Made by a program: the position numbers and the translations under genes. 64,000 bases of DNA from Dallia pectoralis (lineage: Eukaryota; Chordata; Actinopteri; Esociformes; Umbridae). The DNA is taken from assembly GCA_029465975.1 (NCBI GenBank), contig CM055760.1, positions 7,946,071 through 8,010,070 of the forward strand, written 5' to 3'. The notes beneath the pieces were generated by a model that ran no database searches, was not told the origin of the DNA, and worked only from the letters and a program-made list of their open reading frames with translations. Below are positions 45,653-57,315 of the stretch, piece by piece. The first letter of the stretch is position 1. Each line of letters opens with the position of its first letter.

Positions 45653-45965
45653 ACATCTGTAAACAGGGATGGAGGAGAAAAAGAAGCCCTCTGTTGGAGA
45701 AAAGTGGCCTACCTTACAGCCAGGTGAGGACATGGGACTGACGTCATGGCCACAAGAGCTAGACAGCAGCTCTTCGAATTCTCACCCCACAACATGGGAC
45801 ACCTCGCAGGGAGTTGTAGTTTCACAACAGGAGCAAACCCTCAGGAAATGGAACTACATGTTGTGGGCTGGAGAGATGTTCACCAGCAGCCACGGTAACC
45901 ACAGAACAATCAGAACAAAATATATTTGGTCCACCTCCAACAATAACCCAGAAGAGAGATCTTGA

Positions 45966-48900
45966 GGGTCTACATCAAGTTGTTCAGAGTTGAAAATGAG
46001 ACAAACCTTCCAGAAACAGGACACCCCCCCAAATAAGCAAACCCTCAGAGATTCCTGGATGATAATAACTAATAATGGGGACATGTCGTTGAGACGGCTG
46101 TCTTGATTTCTGTACTGCACTTTAAATCCATAATAGCCCACAAATGATACTATGATTATTCTGAATCGAGGCACATGTTTTATTTCTTCTTGTGACAGGG
46201 TGAAGATATAATGTTGTAATGTTGAGCTGCAATGAGTTCAAAAGCAGCAGTTTGGAGACTGGACACACAGGTGGAAACAGAAAAAGTTCACCAAAGATCT
46301 TCACTTCAACAAATGTCCAAATACCTGATTTGTGTTTTTAAATATTTGGCTAATATTAATAGGAATAAAATATATGTTGCCAAATATGTATTGCCAATAA
46401 CCAATAAGTGTAAATACATTCCGTAAGGACTGACTATAGCTTGTTCCATGATAATTAGAATGAATGCGTATATACGTCACAAGGTTGGTTAGTACATTAG
46501 GCATGCTGCATATTGCACCTGTGAACACTAGAGGGCAGTGTCCAGCCAAAGTACTGCTGTCATGACTCCTAGTCATATTGAGATCAAATGTGCAGATTGG
46601 AGTAAGAATTTAAGTGTAAGTATCGAACCTCAACGAAACATTGGGGAGTATACATCTTTAAGACATATTTTTTAGATTTCATGGTCAATCTAACTGTTTA
46701 TTTTCTCTCACATCTCAGACCTTTGCAGGGCAGGCTACCAACACAATTACAACAGTAGAAAGCTATGTGATGTAATATGTGTACTAAATGGTCACACAAT
46801 ACTTTCTTCAAAAAACGAAATTTCCAAAAAACACCTAATTAATTTTTCCCGGCATGATGACCTTGTGTTGTGTGAGAATGTCCATCTAAGCTTACGAACA
46901 AATCAGCATAAATGAATGGGCCACATTAGAAGCAATGCTCAAAAAATGACAAGATAAAAGAAGCAAATGTATATCTTTTGAGCATATCAAATAAGTATAG
47001 TTCCTTTTGCTAGATCTTTTTTTAATCCATTATTATGTTCACTGCAGCAGAAGCACCTAAACTCATTAATGGATTCATATTTAATTAATATGCGCACATA
47101 CTCAACCAAAGGTTTTAATTTATATATGTACTTTTACTGACATCCACCTTTGAAGCCCTGGTTCTAGAAGATCACATTCCTAACTATAAACACCAGTGTT
47201 GCAGGTCAGTCTGTGTTCGTGCCCTCAAAACACCTTTAAAGCCCAAGTCCACATCTTGTTCCAGTGTGCAGAATGCCACGCTAAAGACTTGTCAAGAACA
47301 TGCCTTGCCGCCTCGTGCAAAAGTGACAAACAAAAAATGACATGACCTTTTAAAAACCAGCAAGAGTCACAGAGCCCCGCAAAAATGTACGATCGGTTGT
47401 GGCGCTCGGCTCATGCGGGTTCAGGACAATTGTGACAGAACTTACCAGCAATAACACAAGGAATTCTACCAGACACTTCCCTTTAACCCCACAGCAGACC
47501 AACATATTTCATTTATTTAACCGGATCCTCACAGAAGCTGACAAGAAGGGTTCCTTTCCAGAAAATGTGTTGTCATTTCTTTGCAAAGACAGTCCCCTTA
47601 TGGCAGGCTCTTATCTTGTTCCAGAAGTGCCAGGGAGATGTGGATCTCATTCCTAAGCATGGCCAGTGTCTCAATGTTGTACCGAAACTAGAGCCATGCT
47701 CAAGGGCAGGCCACAGCCTGAGAGGAAATCCCATTCAGGGCCCAGGCCAGAATACAACCCTGGGTTTGAACCATAAATCCAAAACATCCGGAAACTCGTA
47801 AAGATAAACCGCACCCGGTGACATGATGCAGCAAATGCTTCGAACCCACAAGCTGTCGCACAGAGGCAGCTTGTCCCATGTTGTCTGACCAGAATACACT
47901 GGCCCAACTGGGAGCATCAGAACCACTGAAGGGCTAGAAAAACAGCCAAAAGCTCTGGGTCGTTGTTTCTGTGGCCACTCTGAATCAACAACAAAAGCCC
48001 CCTCACCAAGCCACTGTCACACAGAGCGGGAGACAAGCAATGGAGGTGACGAGTTCAACGGTTTGGCCGGCAGCCAGTGCCAGACTGGCCATGTTTGTGA
48101 CGGCTGGAGAGGGATAAAAGAACCAGGGAAGCCGTCATGTCCATGAGACAAAGACAGTCACGAAAGCACACTGTTGCTCCAGAATAAACTTAGGAACGGG
48201 GGGGTGCAGTTTGCTGTTGAACGGATATGCAGGGACAATTAGAGCACAGGGTACTGTTACCTGCTGTCGTAACTCCAGCCACTATCAGCTAATTGTTCAG
48301 ATACGCAGGCACTCTGATTGGCTGAGTGTCAATGGAGTCAGAGCTCTGTCTGGAGGCAGGGCGAAGCTTAAGAGTTAGACCGGGGGTTTTTAGGGTACAG
48401 TGTTGAAATTAAACTGAGATAAATTGTATGTGGGTGTAGATTGGCACATGGAAGTAGACAAACTCTCGATTGGCTGTAGTAGTTAATGTAGTCAGGAATT
48501 TCATTAAGGGTACGTTGTTTGGTGGTTGACAATACGCAAATCCAAAACGCGATTTAACATCCTGCACTTCTCGGAGAACAGGAAGTAGAGGCTTTAACCC
48601 CACAGACCCTCCACCTGAGACAACACGCCCAGCTTGTGTACAGAAATCTGACAACCAAAAACTGTCTTTCCTTTGATGTATTTTTACTTTTGAATGAAAT
48701 GTAGATTAGATTAACTCTGCCCTATTGACAACTGATGTGACCAACTACATGCCCCAGAGTCAATGTAGCAGGAATTAGATTAGATAATATAGAGCTAACA
48801 TTTAACAAATGTACCAATTTGTACATTAATGCTATACTACTCTTGATATGTACAGTGTTCTGCAGTTTTTATGAAATATAAACAACTGGAAAGTAATTGA

Positions 48901-49690
48901 TGCAGTAACACAGTCCTCACGCAAAGCTCTTTATAGCCAACAAAAAGTTTTCATATTCCTTTCATTGTAATGAACAAAAGCATACTGTTTAACCATTGTT
49001 ATGGACCCTTTCCTGCAGAAATATCCTGAAATATATGTTTTTTTATAAAGAACAAATTGCCATTTTTAAGAGCAGCTCAAGTCAAGGCTCCCCGCTCATC
49101 TTTGTTGCTAGTTCTTTTCTCCCAGCACGGTGTTTGTAGGATTAGAATGGTTACGTAAGGATCTATGTCCGGATTCTGAAGACTTTGTTGAAACAACTCA
49201 ACGTGATGCGGTTATACACAAGTGGTCCCAGGAGGAAGTAGGTCACGCTTTGCCAATTTGCAGACAAAAAAAACAGTTTGAGAATGGCTGGCCTGATACG
49301 GCCTTTGTTGTGCCATTCCTGTCACTGATAGGATGTCTAGAATATATGTGGAATGCAAGGAGATGGGAGGGGTCACATTTTGGATTTGAACCCGGAATTA
49401 AATGTCCAGTGTAAAGTATGCAGTTATCGTAAAGGAAACTTAACGGTTAATCAATCCACATCTATGGGCATTTAAAGATGACTACTAACCTAAAACCGAA
49501 GTCAATTTAATGAAAAAATGATAGTATCCATATTTATGGGCATTTAAAATGACTACTAGCCTAAAACATAAATTGTCAATTAAGCAAGAACTGTTTTTTT
49601 TTTGCGAATCTATTACAAAATAATGAACAAAAATATCTATTTTACATCTATATTAAATTTAAAATTGAGGTCTGGAGCAATTTTCTCTTA
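45966..49690. other. Gene-poor stretch
   Basis: Nearly 4 kb with no supported gene. Short open frames lack splice context and family resemblance. Confidence 0.6.
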
Positions 49691-50670
49691 ATCATATGTG
49701 AAATGTCTTCAGATCTTGGTGTCCAGCTGTGGTAAATTGAATTGATTCTAGATTATTTGTAAAGGAACACACCTGTCAAAAGTCGCACAGCTGACAGTTC
49801 ACGTCAGAGCAAAAACCAAGTTGTGAGTTTTAAGAAATTGTCTGCAGAGCTCAGAGACAGGATTGTGTCACGGCACAGATCGAATAAGAACACAATGGCC
49901 TCGATCATTCCTAAATGTAAGGGTTTTGCCTTTGGATCTGGCTGCTTGGACAAATTGAGCCATTCGGAGAAAAAGGGCCTAGGCCAGGACGCTAACCAGG
50001 AATCTAATCGTCACTCTCCGACAGAGCTTAAGAGTTCCTGGCTGGACATGGGTGAAACGTCCAATTACACCAAAATTCCCGCAGCACCCCACCACTCAGG
50101 GATTTATGCCACCCCACTACCCCCGCTGAACAGAGTCTGGTCTGGGGAAACCAAGATTAAACAACATGGCTGGCGTCATGTTTGGAAGAGGCTGGACACT
50201 GCTCATCACCTGGCCAGTACCATCCAATGCCAATTAATCCCATTGGTGGACGCAAAATGTCGTGAAGATGCTTTTTGCGGTAGGGACGGGCAGACTAGTT
50301 ATGATCAATTGAAAGATGAATAGAGCTGAAATCATGAAGAATAGACAGATCCTAGATGAAAGCTTGCTTCAGAGTGCTCAGGGTTAGGTTTACAGCCCTA
50401 CGCACACGCAGCCAAGACGACACATAATTGGCTTTGGTCTGTAAATGTCCCTGAGGGGTTGAGCCAGTGGCCGTACTTGAACCCGATCGAGCATCTCTGG
50501 AGGTCTGTGTAGCGATGTTCCAACCTGACAGAGTGCGTGATGATCTTTGGAGGAAAATAGGAGAACTTGACAAAACCCAGGTGTACGTGACTAGGAGAGA
50601 CAGCTCAAAACAAATCTGGGATTGCTGCCAAAGGCGCCCCTATGACGTACAGAATAAATAGGCTGAATAC
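49690..50670 (+). pseudogene. Degenerate Tc1-like transposase
   Basis: The 166-codon frame at 49823-50323 begins with the Tc1 helix-turn-helix (KKLSAELRDRIVSRHRSNK, then MASIIPK) but then loses sense through indels. Around 50455-50510 another frame gives QWPYLNPIEHLWRSV, the conserved last catalytic block (DLNPIE in live copies), with the first D replaced by Y. Terminal repeats are not clear. It is older than the copy at 34429. Confidence 0.8.
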
Positions 50671-50762
50671 TGAGCACATTAACTTGTAACCCATGTAAAT
50701 CTAAATAGTAGATTGCTGGTCTGTTCCTTTCATTATGCTCAGGTTAAATGACACCAAGTAGG

Positions 50763-51150
50763 GGAGGAGTTGGTATCTCAGTGGTAGAATGCATGCTCTG
50801 TATGTATGATGTCCTGGGTTCCTATTGGAGGAGTTGGTATCTCAGTAGTAGAGTGCATGCTCTGTATGTATGATGTCCTGGGTTCCTATTGGAGGAGTTG
50901 GTATCTCAGTGGTAGAGTGCATGCTCTGTATGTATGATGTCCTGGGTTCCTATTGGAGGAGTTGGTATCTCAGTGGTAGAGTGCATGCTCTGTATGTGTG
51001 ATGTCCTGGGTTCCTATTGGAGGAGTTGGTATCTCAGTGGTAGAATGCATGCTCTGTATGTATGATGTCCTGGGTTCCTATTGGAGGAGTTGGTATCTCA
51101 GTGGTAGAGTGCATGCTCTGTATGTATGATGTCCTGGGTTCAATCCCCAG
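50763..51150 (+). repeat. tRNA-Ala-like 64-bp tandem array (plus orientation)
   Basis: Six copies of ggaggagttggtatctcagt followed by ggtagagtgcatgctctgta, tgtatgatgtcctgggttcc and tatt. The last copy ends gggttcaatccccagc, a complete T-arm/B-box sequence (GGTTCAATCC), so only the terminal copy keeps the full tRNA 3' half. The same family lies inverted at 38725-39196. Internal copies lack a full T arm, and none looks like a working tRNA. Confidence 0.85.
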
Positions 51151-51154
51151 CTTT

Positions 51155-52067
51155 AACCTGTCTCCTATCTATCCATATATATCTGCAGGCTGTGGTAACC
51201 TGTCTCCTATCTATATATCTATATCTGCAGGCTGTGGTAACCTGTCTCCTATCTATATATCTATATCTGCAAGCTGTGGTAACCTGTCTCCTATCTATAT
51301 ATCTATATCTGCAAGCTGTGGTAACCTGTCTCCCATATATATATATATCTATATCTGCAGGCTGTGGTAACCTGTCTCCTATCTATATATCTATATCTAC
51401 AGGCTGTGGTAACCTGTCTCCTATCTATATATCTATATCTGCAAGCTGTGGTAACCTGTCTCCCATATATATATATATCTATATCTGCAGGCTGTGGTAA
51501 CCTGTCTCCTATCTATATATCTATATCTACAGGCTGTGGTAACCTGTCTCCTATATATATATCTATATCTGCAAGCTGTGGTAACCTGTCTCCCATATAT
51601 ATATATATATCTATATCTGCAGGCTGTGGTAACCTGTCTCCTATCTATCCATATATATCTACAGGCTGTGGTAACCTGTCTCCTATCTATATATCTATAT
51701 CTGCAGGCTGTGGTAACCTGTCTCCCATATATATATATATATCTATATCTGCAGGCTGTGGTAACCTGTCTCCTATCTATCCATATATATCTACAGGCTG
51801 TGGTAACCTGTCTCCTATCTATATATCTATATCTGCAGGCTGTGGTAACCTGTCTCCTATCTATATATCTATATCTACAGGCTGTGGTAACCTGTCTCCT
51901 ATATATATATCTATATCTGCAAGCTGTGGTAACCTGTCTCCCATATATATATATATATCTATATCTGCAGGCTGTGGTAACCTGTCTCCTATCTATCCAT
52001 ATATATCTACAGGCTGTGGTAACCTGTCTCCTATCTATATATCTATATCTGCAGGCTGTGGTAACCT
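51155..52067. repeat. 42-bp minisatellite, about 21 copies
   Basis: Unit ctgtggtaacctgtctccta followed by tctatatatctatatctgcagg, with variable TA-run length (cccatatatatatatat variants). It starts a few bases after the tRNA-like array. Open plus-strand frames here follow from the unit length. Confidence 0.95.
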
Positions 52068-54270
52068 ACCTTGACATGGGTTTGTTCTTTGAACCCGTAT
52101 TTCACCAATAACTGAGGAGTCTCTGTGATGGCGTGGGCAGTGTGAACATACAGCAATGTTCAATTACCTACATACCACTGGTAACCCTTAGTTACAGCAC
52201 CATTTATCATGGCGGGAGAAAGTAAGAGACAGGTACAGGGCCAGAAAGGGAAAGGGCTCAGAGGCCGACGGAAAAAAGAGACACAGGTGGACAGAAAGGG
52301 ACAGAGAAAAGTAGGGTTTTACATAACTGATCATGCAAGTCTAGTTCACTGAACCACCTCCAGTAGGATGACAAGATCCTGATCACTCACCGATTCATAG
52401 CCCCTATAATTTGCCCGTTAAAAAATACATTGTACAGGACTAAACCAGGAAAGTCGAACCCGGTGAACTAGAGGAACTTATAAATAGTGTTTGCATCATT
52501 TATTCTAAATAGCTGCAACAGCGGAGATGCATTACATTACCAGGATGTGTGTGTGTGTGTGTTTAAAAGTGTATTCATTTTATAAAATATTTAAAGATAA
52601 TAGTCGATGAGCAGATATTGTTGTTATAGTAACGAGATGTTTGTGTGTCGGCTGCCATATTCCGAACAAATTAAGTTGAACAAATTAGGCTTAAACTCCT
52701 CAAGCGATTTAAAGGAATAAAAATGTCAATGTAGTTTAGAAAACACGACGAGACAATGCTAAATCAATCAAACAGGACATCAAACGCGGTTGAACAAGGC
52801 CAGTGCTCACAGCCGACAGGGTAAAGCAGCTTGTAATGAAGGCATAAAGGTCTTGGTGAGGTGATGCATTCACCGTCTCTCACGACTAGGCGTCTGTTCC
52901 ATGAGATGACCTCGACGTAGGTCGTCGATTCAGCTCGTCTTTTGAACAATATATATCTGTTTTCCTCTTTCCCGTTTGGGCGACTCAGTTCCTTTTTGCA
53001 GCGGTAACATTGCGTGCGGTCGTCTCGAACATCAAACGTTGAATGCGGCTATTTCCATTCAAAGCATTCCTTAATGTTGTGCCCCACGGCCACACTCCTG
53101 GGGACCCATGAATTGGATATTTTACATTTACATTTTAATCAGTTAGCAGACACTCTTATTCAGAGCGACGTGCATCCATTTTAAATGAGCTAAGTGAAAT
53201 AAATACACAGTGCACTTGTACCGGTAAATACATTCCAATCAATTCATTAGTTGTCGGGCAAAGTTGGTGTTGGAATGAAGCCCATACAAACAAATGTACA
53301 ACATAAAAGTTAACAAAAGTGCCATGACCGTGATGTTTGCAGTGGAACTTTTTTAAGTACTGTTTTTTTTTAAGAAAAAGGGAAAGCTCCCGTAAAATCT
53401 GCTTCCAGCATTAAGGTGTTGGGACAGAAATGAGTCTTGACTGGGTGGATGGGAACTCTCTGAATCGGTGGGAAAGGCAAGAGCGCAGAAGTGGCTAAAC
53501 AAAATGTCTGGATAGGGATGTAGGCTTTGTAAACATCTCTTACCTGTGGAAATCAAACCCAGAGCCTCTGGCTCGAGAGGGAGGGCAAACTTCTCAGGGG
53601 CCACATCTAGACTTAAATGTGAAATTAAATGGAGGGCCACATTTGTTTTGTAATTAGGTAATTCTAAACTATTTGTGGGGAAGAAAAGGGCAATAATTAA
53701 AATGTATGTAGATCTTTTATTACTATTATAATATCTAAATCATTTTCAGATACATAACAATTGGACTGGCAAGTTATTTTCTACTGTTTAATATCTACCG
53801 CGGGCCAGATGGAATTGCCTCGAGGGGAAATTAACTGATTTACCTGATTTAGTTGAGCTTGTAGAGCCACAACAAAATGGTGAGACTTCAGTGATGCACG
53901 GTAGAGGTTTGAGAACCACTGCATAACAGAGAACTCGTTTTTCTGCTTGATTTCAATACAATATTCCCCGAATAAATAAATTTCCAACATATTAAATGGC
54001 GAGACTAACTCTGTGATACCACATGAACAGACTTTATTAGCGAGTTTCAGGTTCATCGAACAGTTCATGCAGTCTAATTAGCCAATGCCCACATTATTCA
54101 GATTTATCTCAGAATGCCGCAAGTACGATATAAATGTCAATCACAATGCCATTGGGAAGCAATATTAAACATGAATTATTCCTGCGTCAAGGTATAAGCC
54201 CACTTTTTCATTTGATAATGTTGCCTGGAAATCCATTACAGCAGTCGGCCCAGTTTTGCTTAACGGGAAG
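52068..54270. other. Gene-poor stretch with a common fish repeat
   Basis: Around 53118-53178 the sequence tttacattttaatcagttag followed by cagacactcttattcagagcgac matches a very common euteleost interspersed repeat that I know from salmonids. No gene is supported elsewhere in this stretch. Confidence 0.5.
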
Positions 54271-54276
54271 CCTACG

Positions 54277-55422
54277 AAACCGTTCAAATGTTTGGGGTCA
54301 CCTACAAATGTCCTTATTTTGGCAAGAAATGCACATTTGTGATACATTAAAATGACCTCAAATTCATCAAACGTACAGTGTAGACATTGTTAATGTGGGA
54401 ACTTACTTTTGAAACAGCAGATTTTTTAATGGAATATCTACATGGGCGTACAGAGGCCCATTATCACGTCATGTTTTGTTTGCTAATACAAGTTTATAAT
54501 CCTAAAAGGCGAATTGATCAGTAGAATACCCTTTTGCGATCACTTTAGCACAGCTGAAAACGGTTGTGTGTGCTGATAGAAGAAGCCATTAAACTGTCAT
54601 TAGACAAAGACAGGAGCATCAGTGTTTGTGGGTTTGATTACCATCTCAAAATTGCCAGGAAACCAAAAACTTTCTTCTGAAACATGTCAGTTCGTCCTTG
54701 TCCTGAGAGTTAAAAGCTATTCCATGCGGGAAATTGCCATGAAACGGAACATCTTGTGTTTGAATGCTGTGTACTACTCCCATCACAGAACAGAGAACCA
54801 GTTTAACCAAAACAGAGAGAAATAAGTGGCTCCGGTGGACAACTGAGCAAGAGGACAAAAACAGAACTGCCTAGGCTGTGCTTTGGTGATGGGAAAGTGG
54901 GATAATTGTTCAAGGTAAAATAGATTTTAATGGAGGAAGTCAAGCACTCTGCTTTTAGCAACGCCCTGCCATACCCTGTGGACGGCATTTGATTGAAGCC
55001 AATTTCCTCCTTACATCCGGACAATGACCCAAAGCACAGCACACGCCTATGCGAAAACTATTTAGGGAAGAAGCAGTCGACCTGTAGTCCGTCCATTTAT
55101 TGTGTAGCCAGCACAGTCAACGGATCTCAACCCTATTGATCTGTTGTGGGAGCAGCTTGACTGTACGGTACAGAAGGAGTGCCCATCAAGCCAATCCAAC
55201 GTGTGAGAGGTGCATCAGGAAGCACAGGGTTAAATCTCCTCAGATTACCTCCACGAATTGACAACAACAAAAAACAATGCCAGGTCTGCAAAGCTGTAAT
55301 TAATGCCCGACAGAAGATTTTTCGACAAAAGCAAAGTTTAACGGACACGCATTTCATTCTTGTATGTTCTCATGGAAAACAAGGACATTTCCTGGTGACC
55401 CTAAACTTTTGACCGATGGTGA
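54277..55422 (+). mobile_element. Degenerate Tc1-like element (salmonid/pike type)
   Basis: The ends are related inverted sequences (gttcaaatgtttggggtcac at about 54281; gtgaccctaaacttttgacc ending at about 55413). The N-terminal part of the transposase survives at 54622-54825 (LSSETCQFVLVLR, SYSMREIA, NAVYYSHHRTE), and the end part around 55015-55330 keeps DNDPKHS and LNPIDLLWEQLD. The middle is deleted and stops interrupt the rest. A dead copy. Confidence 0.82.
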
Positions 55423-55527
55423 AGATCGCCCGATCGCCCGGATTGTGGATATTGTCACAGGTATGGACCACCTACTGGGAAAGGGAGAGAGATTGAACAG
55501 GTCTGTGAACAGTCCTTCTATCTAGAT

Positions 55528-55730
55528 CAGGGATGTCAAACCGGTTCCACGGGGGGCCGAGTGTATGCAGGTTTTTGGGTTTTCATTTAAATTAGTTCCC
55601 AGTTCAGACCTAAACAACCAGTAGGGGGTAGAACCTTACCAATTAGTGACCTAATTAATCAATTAAGAACAAGGTGAGAGCAAAGACCTGTAGACACTCG
55701 GCCCTCCATGGAACCGGTTTGACACCTGTG
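55528..55730. mobile_element. hAT-like MITE, 203 bp, 8-bp target duplication
   Basis: Perfect direct repeat ATCTAGAT at 55520-55527 and 55731-55738. Ends are inverted repeats (cagggatgtcaaaccggttc at 55528; complement cacaggtgtcaaaccggttc from 55730). Non-coding. The CA start and 8-bp duplication fit hAT elements. Confidence 0.88.
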
Positions 55731-55738
55731 ATCTAGAT

Positions 55739-56490
55739 GGTCTGCACGCGCTATGAGAACACTACCAGGGAAAGCCACCCACACCGGCAGACATGCAGGG
55801 GTTAACGTGCTTAAAAGTCCTACCGGTGTGGTCCACGGAGAACATGTGCCCACTTTCCTCATTATCTTGCCGGCGGCGGCTCTGTGCTGTTTGTCTTTGA
55901 AACGTGTGAAAAAGGTGTGTCGCTTTTCTACGAGAATAAGGTGTTTGCAGCCACGTCTGACCCATGGAGAATTTTAATTTGTCAGTGTACTTGCCTTTCC
56001 CCCCTATTGCTCTTTTCGCCAAAACAGCTGGGTTCGTGTGTGGGAGCGTATTTTAGTTTTGTGGTGTCCCTGACCCATCGCGCCGTGGACTCCGCTAACC
56101 CTCCGAACGTTTACCGGGGCGTGGCACCAGGACGTTAACAGCAGACCCTCCAAGTCCTGGAAGTCACAACGTGGTACGGAAGCATATAGTGGCAGAATTC
56201 AAATAAAATGCAAATGTAAAAAAGGGATGAAAACAGCGGCATACTTTGCAATTGCCTCCTCATGCTGCGTTTGTTTGTATTGTTTATGTTCTGTTGCAAA
56301 CAAATAACTAGATATCGCATTCTGCTGTGGGAGCATATTAAAGCATAATATGCACAGACCACAGCGTGTGTGACAGTAGTATTGGTTCTCTGTGGATTTT
56401 GTTCTTACTGTGACCTGCACGGTTTATAGTACAAAAATCACCACCCGTCGCTTTTTTTGACTTTTAAGTCAAGGGGTTTGTAAAAGGTAC
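55739..56490. other. Intergenic stretch before the transposase region
   Basis: No gene recognised. The left end of the putative transposon that carries the TNP2 gene might lie here or in the AT-rich tract that follows, but I could not find a CACTG terminus. Confidence 0.4.
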
Positions 56491-56499
56491 GAATATGGA

Positions 56500-56735
56500 A
56501 AGAACCTATATGTGGATATATGTGCATATATCTAACCTATATGCAGCTTATATGCACATATATGCTGCATATATGCAGTATATATGCACATATATGATAA
56601 TATATATGCTGCATATATGTGTATATATGCCACATATAGGCAAAATTGAGGTGCATATATGTGCATATACAGGCCATATAGGTCTCCTGTATTGCTTCTG
56701 TATATCCACATATAAGACATATATGTACATACAAG
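56500..56735. repeat. Palindromic TATATGCACATATATG repeat tract
   Basis: Many short copies of catatatgc, gcatatatg and tatatgtgcatata in both orientations over about 240 bp. It lies beyond the 3' end of the TNP2-like gene, the place where CACTA elements carry clustered subterminal repeats bound by their accessory protein. Linking it to the element is inference. Confidence 0.6.
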
Positions 56736-57315
56736 ATGTCTTCTAGCTCATGGCAGGATCTGCTCATTTTGTATCTCATATCTCAATTTGGCAACTGTCA
56801 TACATGATGCCTAGCTCATATTTTCTAATATCAAGGCAATAACTAAGAACTAACTAAAACAAATTATGCAAGAACTTATGTATGTGCGAACACGTGAATA
56901 TGGTATCACATGTAATTGGCATGTTATGGAATTTAACTATGGCAATTAACTGAGAGGAGATGGAAAGCTATGATGTCTACACGTTTTCCTGAAACATTTA
57001 CACGGTCAATTCTTTCTTGTATGAAGATAGTGGAAAAGAAGGAAATGTATAACAAAACGGTTTGTATTTTTTTATTTGGTCAATCAAGCCTTTTTTCCAA
57101 TTTCAAGTCATTTCCAGATTCACATTACAGCTCCTCCACAACCACACATTTACCGTTACATCCACCAAATGCAATGCAAAATGCAATGTTTTCTGTATTG
57201 TCTTAATGCTGTTTCTAGAATGTGGCTGAAAGCTCATTACAGTCTAAATGTAGCAAAAAAACAAACAAAAATAGTACATAAAACATACATTCACATAATC
57301 ATCATCATCCCACAT

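Noticed and set aside
47399..47801. Two overlapping 78-85 codon frames as a gene
   Set aside because: Low-complexity-free but with no family match, no splice signals and no conserved motif; length is within chance expectation.
50763..51150. A functional tRNA-Ala gene
   Set aside because: Stem pairing is degraded (TATCTCAG in place of TAGCTCAG, altered anticodon arm), internal copies lack a full T arm, and units are fused in tandem.
51062..52111. Tyr/Ser-rich plus-strand frames over 200 codons
   Set aside because: The 42-bp unit is a multiple of three without stops; not a gene.
56495..56779. Tyr/Ile/His-rich open frames on both strands
   Set aside because: They translate the TATATGCACATATATG palindromic tract.
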